This document shows, piece after piece, positions 24,614-32,726 of a DNA stretch of 64,000 bases. The notes under the pieces are model-generated. The model was not told the origin of the DNA. It ran no database searches and saw nothing but the letters and a program-made list of their open reading frames with translations. The DNA is from an uncultured Dorea sp. (lineage in GTDB: Bacteria > Bacillota > Clostridia > Lachnospirales > Lachnospiraceae): contig CAPEBR010000013.1 in NCBI GenBank assembly GCA_948602995.1, positions 1 through 64,000 on the forward strand, read 5' to 3'. The position numbers and the translations under genes are program-made. The stretch's first letter is position 1; each line of letters starts with the position of its first letter.

Positions 24614-25366
24614 CTAAATATATTTTCTGACAGAGACCATATACCGGCCCTTTTTCGTCCCGGATAGTACGCCGTCATATACAATCCTTCCGGTTCCTCT
24701 GACAGATATAATATCGCCCTCTTTCAGATGATATCCGTTGCTTGTAACCAGCCTGCCATTTACAAATACTTTACCACCTTCGATCAGGGGAACCAGCCGG
24801 CTCCTGGAAAGCGGATATGCCACTGCAAGCACCGTGTCCAGCCGGACAGAAGGAACCGTTCCCTTCAATGTCTCATATCTAGGAGTATAATGAATCTTTG
24901 CCATATCCTGTACAGACGCTGCAACCTGTGTATGCCGGATGCGGAGAAGATTCTCAGCAATATAATCAGCAATCTCCTCTTTTACGAATACAGCAGCGGT
25001 CTCCCCGTCCGTAAGAATATCCCCGAATTTGCACCGTTCGATTCCAAGATTCATAAGTGAGCCAAGGTAATCCCGGTGCGTAAGCTCCTCAGAAAAGCGT
25101 TTGTTCACGGGTGTCACTCTCACAGCTTTAATGGGATATGCAAAACAAAGAGCATCAGGTAGAAATGCAGCCATCTGACGCTCTGACAGATCATATCCTC
25201 CCCAGGTTTCATACCTGGCCGGAAGCATATTCTTTGGTATTGTATGAAGTATATTTAACTCGTTCAGATTCAGAAAATCTGAAAACACGGCAATGTCCCG
25301 GTGATATGCCGTATTTGACAGCTCAACGAGACGTTTTTTCAACATGGTTTCTTCTTTATTCATCAT
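24614..25366 (-). CDS. ylmH: YlmH-type S4-domain RNA-binding protein
   Basis: The 250-residue protein has a C-terminal S4 domain (about 180-245; LSRSRLVPLIEGGKVFVNGR, ending GDIISVRGTGRIVY) and an N-terminal YlmH region with the conserved FSDFLNLNE. YlmH homologues bind stalled large subunits in ribosome rescue and have been genetically tied to division clusters. The ATG at 25366 follows AGGTGG overlapping the sepF stop; a GTG at 25375 lacks a spaced ribosome site. Confidence 0.92.
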   Translation of the reverse strand: MMNKEETMLKKRLVELSNTAYHRDIAVFSDFLNLNELNILHTIPKNMLPARYETWGGYDLSERQMAAFLPDALCFAYPIKAVRVTPVNKRFSEELTHRDYLGSLMNLGIERCKFGDILTDGETAAVFVKEEIADYIAENLLRIRHTQVAASVQDMAKIHYTPRYETLKGTVPSVRLDTVLAVAYPLSRSRLVPLIEGGKVFVNGRLVTSNGYHLKEGDIISVRGTGRIVYDGVLSGTKKGRYMVSVRKYI

Positions 25367-25375
25367 CTCTTCCAC

Positions 25376-25930
25376 CTAGAATCTGGAACGCATAGATGAC
25401 GCATCGAACGACGTATTGAGCAGATCCTGAAGATCTCCGGATATATCCACATTCGTCGGTGTAACAAGGAATATGTAATTGGAAATCTTCTGCAGATTAC
25501 CGCTGATTGCATAAGTCGCACCTGAAGTAAAGTCAATTATACGCTGTGCAATCTCAAGGTCAAGCCCCTCCAGATTCAGGATCACTGTCCTTCCATCTAG
25601 AAGTGTCTCTGTAATCTCTCTTGCATCCTCCACAGAGGTCGGCTTAATTACACAGACCTCCATACTTACACTTGCTCTTCTCGCAGGCTGGCGCATTGGC
25701 GTCACCTTGCTGTTATTTGAACGGGAATTCCGTGAAGTCTTTGCCGGAGGATTATATCCGTCATCAAAATCATCGTCATCATTATAGACCGGCGTCTCTT
25801 TGCGGAACAGGTTCCTCTTTGGTTTTTCTTCATAGCCATAGTCATCATATTCATCATCAAAGAAGTCATCATCATAATCTTCATCATCATTTAACTTCAT
25901 GATGTCCATAAACCTGTCTAATAAACCCAT
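25376..25930 (-). CDS. sepF: Cell-division protein SepF
   Basis: The 184-residue protein has an amphipathic N-terminus (MGLLDRFMDIMKL) for membrane binding, a very acidic aspartate-rich linker (15-70), and the C-terminal SepF domain (about 88-180) with VILNLEGLD, RIIDFTSGATYAI and IFLVTP. SepF polymerises into arcs that tether FtsZ to the membrane. The acidic linker is longer and more Asp-rich than in Bacillus (about 150 residues total). ATAGGAGAAATTAATA precedes the start. Confidence 0.95.
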   Translation of the reverse strand: MGLLDRFMDIMKLNDDEDYDDDFFDDEYDDYGYEEKPKRNLFRKETPVYNDDDDFDDGYNPPAKTSRNSRSNNSKVTPMRQPARRASVSMEVCVIKPTSVEDAREITETLLDGRTVILNLEGLDLEIAQRIIDFTSGATYAISGNLQKISNYIFLVTPTNVDISGDLQDLLNTSFDASSMRSRF

Positions 25931-25942
25931 TATTAATTTCTC

Positions 25943-26647
25943 CTATCTTGCATTTGTTTGAGCATAACTGCGCTCCCCAAATATACCTGTCCCCACTCGT
26001 ACCATAGTTGCTCCCTCTTCGACAGCCACCTGGTAGTCGTTAGTCATACCCATCGACAGCACACTCATATTAGTATTATGTGCGTTTTTCTTTGCAATGT
26101 CAACAGATAATTTTCGTAAATAGGCGAAAATTGGTCTGTTCTCTTCCGGATCCTCTACAAAAGGAGCAATGGTCATGAGCCCCTCTACCCTTAAATGGGC
26201 AAATTCCGAAACCCTGTCCACAAATTCAGGAACCGCCTCCGGCATCAGCCCGAATTTGCTTTCCTCCCGTGCAACATTGACCTCAATCAATATCCTTGCA
26301 ACCGTATTTTGCTTTGCAGCCTCTTTATCAATTGCTTCCGCAAGGCGTAAGGAATCTACGGAATGGATCAGCGCGGCCTTCCCGATTATATATTTTATCT
26401 TATTTCTCTGGAGATGCCCGATCATATGCCACTCAATATCCTCTGGAAGTGCATCATATTTTTCTACAAGCTCCTGAACCTTATTTTCCCCAAACACACG
26501 CACACCCAGGCCGTAGGCTTCTTCCAGCATGCTTACCGGTTTGGTCTTGCTGACTGCAATCAGGGTTACCTCCTCTCTGGAACGTCCGCTCCGCTCACAG
26601 GCTTTTCTAATCTCTTCTTCCACATGATCAAAATTTTCCTTTAACAT
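25943..26647 (-). CDS. yggS: YggS-family PLP homeostasis protein
   Basis: The 234-residue protein has the PLP lysine in LIAVSKTKP (about 35), FGENKVQEL, HMIGHLQRNK and SMGMTNDYQVAVEEGATMVRVG (key residues S-M-G-M-x-x-D). These TIM-barrel PLP-binding proteins buffer free PLP rather than acting as classical enzymes. It sits upstream of sepF as in Bacillus ylmE-ylmF-ylmH. AAAGGAGTGGAAGAAAG precedes the ATG. Confidence 0.94.
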   Translation of the reverse strand: MLKENFDHVEEEIRKACERSGRSREEVTLIAVSKTKPVSMLEEAYGLGVRVFGENKVQELVEKYDALPEDIEWHMIGHLQRNKIKYIIGKAALIHSVDSLRLAEAIDKEAAKQNTVARILIEVNVAREESKFGLMPEAVPEFVDRVSEFAHLRVEGLMTIAPFVEDPEENRPIFAYLRKLSVDIAKKNAHNTNMSVLSMGMTNDYQVAVEEGATMVRVGTGIFGERSYAQTNAR

Positions 26648-26670
26648 CTTTCTTCCACTCCTTTTCTCAA

Positions 26671-26701
26671 AACAGTAACTGCAAAGGTACTGGGCAGTTA
26701 C
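26671..26701 (-). terminator. Hairpin between the HlyD-like gene and yggS
   Basis: GTAACTGC (26675-26682) pairs with GCAGTTAC (26694-26701). On the minus strand it begins immediately after the HlyD-like stop codon and is followed by TGTTTTGAG, a weak T tract. It may end or attenuate transcription before yggS; the GTAACTG arms resemble family-2 ends. Confidence 0.5.
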
Positions 26702-28081
26702 CTAAAACACAACATCATTTTCCCGGACATCATTTCCATCCAGCGCAATGTGATCATAATTTGCAAGCCCGTAATTACTTCCGGCTTCCACGATATAGTA
26801 CTCGTCACTTTCACACAAAATGCTGACTTCCCGGAACACGGCATAGCCTTTATTGATATTATATACTCCCCTCAGGGACTTTTTTTCACGGAGTCTTAAG
26901 GTTTCATCCGAATCTGTCTTCTTAAGCAGGACATTCTCCGGGAACACACCTGGATCCAGGTAAACCAGTCCTTTTTCATTATCCCGGTAATAGATGTCTG
27001 TCTTTTTGAACTGGGCATCTCCATTGTCTTTTGCAACTAGAACGCCTGTTTCTTTGCTGTCTCCTCCCTGGGTCAGGTAAGCATCCGGAACAACATAAAA
27101 GTCCTTCTTTACAACAGAGGATTTGGGTATCTTCAGTCCTGATTCGTCCTCCAGGATGAGCTCTATATCCAAAAAACGATCCTCTGCATATCTGACCATG
27201 GAGGAAGTAAATGTGAGGAATCCAAGATTTCCATTCTCCGTATTATAGACGGCAAAGTCTGCAGTTCCTGTCTCATGATCCTTTAAGAATTGTACCCGTA
27301 TCTGTTCTGTGCCGGTCAGCTGCTGCGCTGTCTCATCATCAAGCTCAATTGCAAGAGACCAGGTATCGTCTGTAATCACCTTGTAGACAGGATCCCCTGG
27401 CTTTACCATAGAATTATTTTCTGCATCAGACGGTTCATATTTCCGATTGGAGATCATCTCACAGGTCACATCGCTGGCAGTGATATTCTCATACCCGTCC
27501 GTAGAATAGATGACAACCCCGGGCTCCCCGGCCCGATATCCTTTTACATCCTTCTGATTTGAGGAAAGAAGCTCTTTCAGCCGTGTCTGGCGGCTCTGAT
27601 TCGAACGGTTCTCCAGTATGAATTCCAGATTGTCCTTTAAGCTATACACATCGGAAAACCGCCCATACTGGAAATTCTCTGCAAAATCCTGCATCCTGAT
27701 AAGAAGGGTCTCCTCTTCCTCTGGGGAAAGTTCTGCAGATGCTTCCCCTCCGCCTGACGAAAAATCAAGCTTTTGTGAAGAAAGAGAATAGACATATGTC
27801 TTTGCGCCCACCTTGCTGCCTTCGGGCGCAAAATAATTCACATAACCTTCCGCCTCTGCCAAAATGACTGTTTCACTGCGTATAATCAGGCCTGTATAGG
27901 CATTATCCTTTAAAATACTTCCTTCACGGACTTCATATGCCGTGACATGGGATCCAGTCAGATACAGAAGAACAGTAATCACAAGATAAATAAATACAAC
28001 ACCGAAGATCACAACACCAATATTAAGATTCCACTTTTTTCTTCGAAATGCGGTTACATTCGTCGTTTTTTTCTTAACCAA
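26702..28081 (-). CDS. HlyD-like single-pass membrane protein upstream of the division cluster
   Basis: The 459-residue protein has one N-terminal membrane helix (about 20-42; VVIFGVVFIYLVITVLLYL) after a basic segment, then an extracytoplasmic region with a biotinyl-lipoyl-like hairpin (AEGYVNYFAPEGSKVGA) as in HlyD adaptors, and beta-rich repeats ending in a second barrel-like motif. No ABC transporter or outer-membrane partner is nearby. It precedes yggS-sepF-ylmH in this genome, which suggests a cell-envelope role. The TTG at 28081 follows GAAGGAGAAGCAGG; an upstream GTG at 28138 lies in a perfect hairpin with no ribosome site. Confidence 0.75.
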   Translation of the reverse strand: MVKKKTTNVTAFRRKKWNLNIGVVIFGVVFIYLVITVLLYLTGSHVTAYEVREGSILKDNAYTGLIIRSETVILAEAEGYVNYFAPEGSKVGAKTYVYSLSSQKLDFSSGGGEASAELSPEEEETLLIRMQDFAENFQYGRFSDVYSLKDNLEFILENRSNQSRQTRLKELLSSNQKDVKGYRAGEPGVVIYSTDGYENITASDVTCEMISNRKYEPSDAENNSMVKPGDPVYKVITDDTWSLAIELDDETAQQLTGTEQIRVQFLKDHETGTADFAVYNTENGNLGFLTFTSSMVRYAEDRFLDIELILEDESGLKIPKSSVVKKDFYVVPDAYLTQGGDSKETGVLVAKDNGDAQFKKTDIYYRDNEKGLVYLDPGVFPENVLLKKTDSDETLRLREKKSLRGVYNINKGYAVFREVSILCESDEYYIVEAGSNYGLANYDHIALDGNDVRENDVVF

Positions 28082-28118
28082 CCTGCTTCTCCTTCTTCTG
28101 TCAGTCAGATACTCTGTC

Positions 28119-28138
28119 GTGTTCCTAAAAAGGAACAC
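28119..28138. promoter_or_regulatory. Perfect hairpin in the HlyD-like gene leader
   Basis: GTGTTCCT-AAAA-AGGAACAC is a perfect 8-bp stem 38 bases before the proposed TTG start. On the minus strand it reads through a TTTT loop. It might modulate translation or be an operator; there is no direct evidence. Confidence 0.35.
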
Positions 28139-28222
28139 GGACTGTATCCTTAAAAATTAAAAACTTTTTAACGTATAATCTGCCTTCCTTAGGAAAATAC
28201 TAGCACTAAAGGAGGGATGTAC

Positions 28223-28432
28223 ATGAAATGGTTCGATAATACTGCCCTGACCATTGTAATTATCGGCGCACTGAACTGGCTGCTGGTCGGAATATTCCGT
28301 TTTGACCTTGTTGCTTTTCTGCTTGGTAATCTGTCATGGGTCTCACGTATTATATATACACTTGTCGGATTATGCGGTCTGTATCTCATCAGCCTGTACG
28401 GCAGAATTGAAAACGTACCGGGCACCCAGTAA
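28223..28432 (+). CDS. DUF378 small membrane protein
   Basis: The 69-residue protein has two hydrophobic segments (about 8-25 and 38-55) and the DUF378 signatures GALNWLLVG and RIIYTLVGLCGLY. The family is common in Clostridia and Bacilli, and its function is unknown. AAAGGAGGG lies 6 bases before the ATG at 28223, so the earlier ATG at 28217 is not used. A TATAAT at 28174-28179 may be its -10. It is transcribed against its neighbours. Confidence 0.88.
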   Translation: MKWFDNTALTIVIIGALNWLLVGIFRFDLVAFLLGNLSWVSRIIYTLVGLCGLYLISLYGRIENVPGTQ

Positions 28433-28438
28433 ATAACA

Positions 28439-28466
28439 GGGGGTATCTCCAAATGGAGATACCCCC
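28439..28466. terminator. Perfect 12-bp hairpin between convergent genes
   Basis: GGGGGTATCTCC-AAAT-GGAGATACCCCC is a perfect stem with a 4-base loop, between the DUF378 gene (plus) and the carboxypeptidase gene (minus). It has no T-run on either side, so it is terminator-like in position and stability only. The following CGCTTTGCCGGGGCAG recurs near 43914. Confidence 0.6.
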
Positions 28467-28495
28467 GCTTTGCCGGGGCAGATCCTGCTGAGTAG

Positions 28496-29608
28496 TTACA
28501 TGGAATCAATCATTGCGGTCATCTCCTGATATAACAGCTCCTTTGTATCCGCCCCCATCACAATCGATATATAAGGATTTTCTGCTTTATCCCGATCCAG
28601 GAGAATCAGACAGTTTCCCGCTTCGCTGGTTGTTCCTGTCTTTCCTCCGATTACCGTTCCTCCCGTTGGAGGAGGTGCTTCACCGCTGGCATAATAATTC
28701 GTGGGCGCCAGATCCATTTCACTCATATTCCCATCTGCCTCTGTAATGTGTGCAGTATAGGAATCGGCACTGATCATGTCCATAAACTCCTGATTTTTAA
28801 TGCATTCATTAAAAATCAGATATAAATCATAAGCTGTGGTATAATGATCTTCATTGTGCAGACCATTGGAATTTACAAAATGGCTGTTTGTTGCCATGAG
28901 CGCTGCTGCCTGTTCATTCATCATATCTGCAAAGGCTTCCATATTTCCGGCAATATGCTCTGCAATCGCAACCGCATTGTCATTGCCGGAATAAAGTATC
29001 AGACCGTACAGCAGATCCCTGAGTGTAAGCTGATCCCCCGTTTTCAGCCCACAGATCTGTTCATCTGCCGCAAAGCTTGATGCAGATGCATTCTCCGAAA
29101 CCGTAACAATGTCATCAAGATTTCCCTGATTGATCGCAACCAGGGCTGTCAGAATCTTTGTAGTACTTGCCGGGTAGAGACGGTCATGGATGTTGTAGGA
29201 AAAGTCCACTTCTTTGTTATTCATATCAAACAGCGCCGCAGCATGAATTCCGGATATCCGTTCGATCTGGTCTGAGGAAATATCATTCGAAGCAACGCAC
29301 AGCTCCTCTGCATAAAGGCTCCCCTCCCTGTAAAGGCTCCTGTTATATTCTGCTGCTTCGAATTCTTCTGCCAGATACTCCGGCTTCGCAGAGAACTGTT
29401 TGAAAAAGTATATTCCCGCTGATGCCAGGCATAGTATGATCAGAATACATGCCAGACAGCCTGTCTGCCTCTTTTTCCGCCTTTTCTTCCTTTTTGATAA
29501 TCTCTGATTCTGGTATCTCGTATTACTGACTCTGTTTTTATTTGCAGTACTGTTCTTTTTTCTCGTTCTGCCACAGTTAACTCCTGGCTGTTTACCGGTA
29601 CATTTCAC
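28496..29608 (-). CDS. D-alanyl-D-alanine carboxypeptidase (S11/DacF-like)
   Basis: The 370-residue penicillin-binding protein has S148-T-T-K (PASTTKI), S-G-N (YSGNDNA) and K-T-G (GGKTGTTSEAG), the complete S11 active-site set. A basic cytoplasmic tail (about 10-50, RLSKRKKRRKKR) is followed by one membrane helix (about 52-70), so the catalytic domain is extracytoplasmic. It trims the terminal D-Ala of stem peptides. The start is uncertain: GTG 29608 (10 bases after GAGGAG) is preferred to TTG 29632. It overlaps the mgsA end by 17 bases. Confidence 0.9.
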   Translation of the reverse strand: MKCTGKQPGVNCGRTRKKNSTANKNRVSNTRYQNQRLSKRKKRRKKRQTGCLACILIILCLASAGIYFFKQFSAKPEYLAEEFEAAEYNRSLYREGSLYAEELCVASNDISSDQIERISGIHAAALFDMNNKEVDFSYNIHDRLYPASTTKILTALVAINQGNLDDIVTVSENASASSFAADEQICGLKTGDQLTLRDLLYGLILYSGNDNAVAIAEHIAGNMEAFADMMNEQAAALMATNSHFVNSNGLHNEDHYTTAYDLYLIFNECIKNQEFMDMISADSYTAHITEADGNMSEMDLAPTNYYASGEAPPPTGGTVIGGKTGTTSEAGNCLILLDRDKAENPYISIVMGADTKELLYQEMTAMIDSM

Positions 29609-29987
29609 GCCAATCAAGATCTCCTCTGTCAATTGCTAATATAACTAATTCTGCTGTGGCAAGGTTCGTTGCCATCGGGATGTTATATGTATCGCACAGG
29701 CGTATAACATCGTTTACTTCTGGTTCATGAGGCTTGGGATCCATCGGTTCGCGAAGGAAAATAAGCGCATCAATATCATTCTGTGCGATCTGTGCCCCAA
29801 GCTGCTGCTTTCCCCCAAGCGGCCCTGCCAGATATTTGTGAATGCTCAGGTTCGTCACCTCTTCAATGAGACGCCCTGTCGTTCCGGTTGCATACAATTC
29901 ATGCTTGCTTAAAATCCCACGGTACGCAATACAAAAATTCTGCATCAATGTCTTCTTCGAGTCATGCGCAATCAGACCTATGTTCAT
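29592..29987 (-). CDS. mgsA: Methylglyoxal synthase
   Basis: The 131-residue enzyme converts dihydroxyacetone phosphate to methylglyoxal and phosphate, a glycolytic overflow bypass. The signatures IGLIAHDSKK, ATGTTGRL, GPLGGKQQLG and FLREPMDP are all present, including the catalytic aspartate of HDSKK/DPKPHEPDV-type segments. The ATG at 29987 lies 7 bases from AAGGAGT. It sits between rodA and a carboxypeptidase in a cell-wall cluster, an order also seen in other Clostridia. Confidence 0.95.
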   Translation of the reverse strand: MNIGLIAHDSKKTLMQNFCIAYRGILSKHELYATGTTGRLIEEVTNLSIHKYLAGPLGGKQQLGAQIAQNDIDALIFLREPMDPKPHEPEVNDVIRLCDTYNIPMATNLATAELVILAIDRGDLDWREMYR

Positions 29988-29999
29988 ATTTTTCACTCC

Positions 30000-31127
30000 T
30001 TATTGATATTTTTTCGGCTGCAGCCCAATATTTAATACAAATCCTATACCGATATAAAGACTCACGAGGGATGTAAGACCATAGCTTACAAATGGTAATG
30101 GAACACCTGTATTCGGGAGCATATTTGTGGCAACTCCAATATTAATAAAGCTTTGGAAGCCAATGAGTCCTCCAATCCCACAGCATATAATCCTTCCGGA
30201 TATATCCTGCGATCGGACTCCTATTAATATACATTGTATCACAATCAGTAATAATAAAGCAATAACTATACAGCTTCCGATAAAGCCTAATTCTTCCCCG
30301 ATAATTGCAAAGATAAAATCTGTCTGCGGCTCCAGTATAAAATTACCGTTCTTAACAGATGTTGTCGTATTATTATCAAGTCCCTTTCCCATAAGCTGCC
30401 CGGAACCGATCGCCATCTCCGAATTATTCTGCTGGTATGCAGCATCGCTCATATGCTCCTCCGGGTTTAGAAATGCCAGTATACGCGTCTGCTGGTAATC
30501 CTTAAGAAATGGTTGGTTTGGCTGTACTGCAATCACAAGAAAGATGAGTGCCGACGGAATCAGTACTAGTATTACGGTCACAATAAAACGATAGCTTAAT
30601 CCTCCTACATAAATCAGAAGACAGATAACAAGCGCCGTCAGAATTGTCGTGGAAAGATTTGGCTCTGCCAGAATCAGGCTAAGTGGTATGGCCGCAAGTA
30701 TGGCATACTTTATCAGAGTTGCAGGCTGGTTCACAGTATCCTTGTGTTCCAGAATAAATCTGGAAAAAAACAGAATCAGCAGAATCTTGGCAAGCTCGGA
30801 GGGCTGAAAGGTTGTGAAGCCCAGATTAATCCACCTGGTTGCACCATTCACCTCCTGCCCGATTACAAGCACAAGCCCAAGGCTTCCTACGGCTGCAATA
30901 TACACCAGCCAGTACATGTCAAGAACCCAAACATAGTCAATCAGTGATACGACCAGCATAATCAGAATGCCGGCGACAACGCCGAAAGTCTGTTTATTCT
31001 GCAGACTTTCCTTGGCGCTTCCCACCACAAGAATCCCAATGAATGAAAGCACTGTCACCAGTATGACAAGGCTGAATCTGTAATCTCTTAATCTGTATGG
31101 TTTTGCTATAAATTTCGGTAATCTCAC
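30000..31127 (-). CDS. rodA: RodA-type peptidoglycan glycosyltransferase (SEDS)
   Basis: The 375-residue polytopic protein has about ten hydrophobic helices and SEDS motifs: FQPSELAKI, ILAEPNLSTTI, and the C-terminal NTGVPLPFVSYGLTSL (P-F-x-S-Y-G). RodA polymerises lipid II for cell elongation with a class B PBP; a PBP2 is encoded nearby. Starts with GTG overlapping the minE stop (GTGA). Confidence 0.92.
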   Translation of the reverse strand: MRLPKFIAKPYRLRDYRFSLVILVTVLSFIGILVVGSAKESLQNKQTFGVVAGILIMLVVSLIDYVWVLDMYWLVYIAAVGSLGLVLVIGQEVNGATRWINLGFTTFQPSELAKILLILFFSRFILEHKDTVNQPATLIKYAILAAIPLSLILAEPNLSTTILTALVICLLIYVGGLSYRFIVTVILVLIPSALIFLVIAVQPNQPFLKDYQQTRILAFLNPEEHMSDAAYQQNNSEMAIGSGQLMGKGLDNNTTTSVKNGNFILEPQTDFIFAIIGEELGFIGSCIVIALLLLIVIQCILIGVRSQDISGRIICCGIGGLIGFQSFINIGVATNMLPNTGVPLPFVSYGLTSLVSLYIGIGFVLNIGLQPKKYQ

Positions 31128-31336
31128 GTTTCATCTCCTGCAAATGTAATAAGTATATGGGTTCTGCATATCTCCACCCTGAAATTCTCTTCTGTAATCT
31201 CCATATATTTTGACAGGGAAGAAAATAGTTCTCTGCATATATTATCATAGTCACATGGTGCACAGCAGACCCGGTCTGATGTCACCAGTGTTTTCAGGCG
31301 GTTCTTTGCAACCGCGACCGAAGACGTTTTCAACAT
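31124..31336 (-). CDS. minE: Cell-division topological specificity factor MinE
   Basis: The 70-residue protein (start MLKTSSVAVAKNRLKTLV) has the MinE anti-MinCD helix region (AKNRLKTLVTSDR) and the C-terminal topological region. It stimulates MinD ATPase so that the MinC inhibitor oscillates and the septum forms at midcell. The ATG at 31336 follows AGGAGGCGCGCC. It is somewhat shorter than the E. coli protein (88). It ends overlapping rodA by 4 bases. Confidence 0.9.
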   Translation of the reverse strand: MLKTSSVAVAKNRLKTLVTSDRVCCAPCDYDNICRELFSSLSKYMEITEENFRVEICRTHILITFAGDET

Positions 31337-31346
31337 GGCGCGCCTC

Positions 31347-32138
31347 CTAATTTTTGCGGAAAGCATCGGTTAATCTTGCAAAGAAACCTCTGCCGGCATT
31401 CAAATCCGCAAAAGGCACCTCCGCCCCCATAATCCTTCGGCAGACATTCAGGTAAATCTTTCCGGCGCTGGAATCAAGCCCGATCACAGGCTCTCCCTGG
31501 TTTGTTCCGATTACTACCTGCTCATCATCTGGAATGGCGCCGATCAGCGGAATAGACAGGATTTCTGTCACATCATCCACTGTCATCATATCTCCCTTTC
31601 TCACCATGTCCATGCGGATCCGGTTGATAATCAGCGCCATATCACGGATATGATTACTCTCTAGAAGTCCGATGATCCGGTCCGCATCGCGGATCGCAGA
31701 TACTTCCGGAGTCGTTACGATAATTGCACGGTCAGCGCCTGCAATGGCGTTCTGAAATCCCTGCTCAATGCCTGCCGGGCAGTCCAGAAGTATGTAATCA
31801 AATTCTTCCTTAAGCTCCGAGGTAAGCTTCTTCATCTGCCCCGGAGAGATTGCCGTCTTGTCTCTTGTCTGGGCTGACGGCAGAAGATACAGATTCTCAT
31901 AACGCTTGTCCCTTATAAGAGCCTGCTTAAGGCGGCATGTCCCTTCTACTACATCAACCAGATTATATACAATCTGGTTTTCCAGTCCCATGACTACATC
32001 CAGGTTTCTAAGACCCAGATCAGTATCAATTACAATAACCTTTTTTTCGAGCTGCGATAGTCCTGCTCCAATATTTGCCGTTGTTGTGGTCTTTCCGACT
32101 CCGCCTTTTCCTGATGTAATTACAATAACCTCGCCCAT
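31347..32138 (-). CDS. minD: Septum-site-determining ATPase MinD
   Basis: The 263-residue ParA-type ATPase has the deviant Walker A SGKGGVGKTT (K11 and K16), VIDTDLGLRNLD and LLDCPAGIE. Its C-terminal amphipathic helix (FFARLTDAFRK) is the membrane-targeting sequence. It recruits MinC to membranes and is released by MinE. Overlaps minC by 19 bases and precedes minE by 10, giving the order minC-minD-minE. Confidence 0.96.
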   Translation of the reverse strand: MGEVIVITSGKGGVGKTTTTANIGAGLSQLEKKVIVIDTDLGLRNLDVVMGLENQIVYNLVDVVEGTCRLKQALIRDKRYENLYLLPSAQTRDKTAISPGQMKKLTSELKEEFDYILLDCPAGIEQGFQNAIAGADRAIIVTTPEVSAIRDADRIIGLLESNHIRDMALIINRIRMDMVRKGDMMTVDDVTEILSIPLIGAIPDDEQVVIGTNQGEPVIGLDSSAGKIYLNVCRRIMGAEVPFADLNAGRGFFARLTDAFRKN

Positions 32139-32710
32139 GAATAACTTCCTCCTATAACTGGTTTTAACCTGATATCTCCGATTCGAAGTTGTTTCGGGCT
32201 CATGTGATGAGCCGCGATGACTGCCTCGTAATGTCCTCCTGCGCCTGCAATAACTGTACCGTAAACAGTTCCTGTTACTACCACATTCCCTTTGGAAACA
32301 ACCATTGCACCTTCCTCAATATCTCCGACAATTACGATACTTGTCTCAGATTCAAGAATCTGTCTTCCTCTCAGTGTACCTCTATAGAACATACCGTCTT
32401 TTGCATGGTGCGCTTCTTTACTTTCTTCCAGAACTCTTTTCTGTATCTTTTCTGCGGAATCGCTTTTATCTATAATGCATAGTATGTGTACCCCCGCCGC
32501 CTCTTCAATCGTGTCAACAACCAGAAGCTCCTCTTCTTCCGTAAAAGTACGGCCGCAAAATTCAACCGTCATATCCGCATCTGCAAAAAAATGTGCAGAT
32601 GCCTCAAATTTTTCCTTTACTGCAAGAAGCAGTTCCTGGTACGGCATATCTGCGTCAAGATAGATCGTAATACCATACCGGCTGCTCTTCATTCGAACAG
32701 GGTCCCTCAC
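32120..32710 (-). CDS. minC: Septum-site inhibitor MinC
   Basis: The 196-residue protein has the N-terminal FtsZ-inhibiting domain (1-95) and the right-handed beta-helix C-terminal domain (about 98-196; GTLRGRQILESETSIVIVGD, then VVSKGNVVVTG and AHHMSPKQLRIGD), which binds MinD. The start is set at GTG 32710, with AAAGGA 9 bases upstream and 16 bases after the PBP2 stop; a longer frame into PBP2 is rejected. ATG 32692 is a possible alternative. Confidence 0.9.
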   Translation of the reverse strand: MRDPVRMKSSRYGITIYLDADMPYQELLLAVKEKFEASAHFFADADMTVEFCGRTFTEEEELLVVDTIEEAAGVHILCIIDKSDSAEKIQKRVLEESKEAHHAKDGMFYRGTLRGRQILESETSIVIVGDIEEGAMVVSKGNVVVTGTVYGTVIAGAGGHYEAVIAAHHMSPKQLRIGDIRLKPVIGGSYSWARLL

Positions 32711-32726
32711 ATAGCCTCTTCCTTTC

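Noticed and set aside
28189..28509. 106-residue minus-strand frame over the DUF378 gene
   Set aside because: It is antisense to a gene with a good ribosome site and shows no family features; part of it translates a dispersed repeat.
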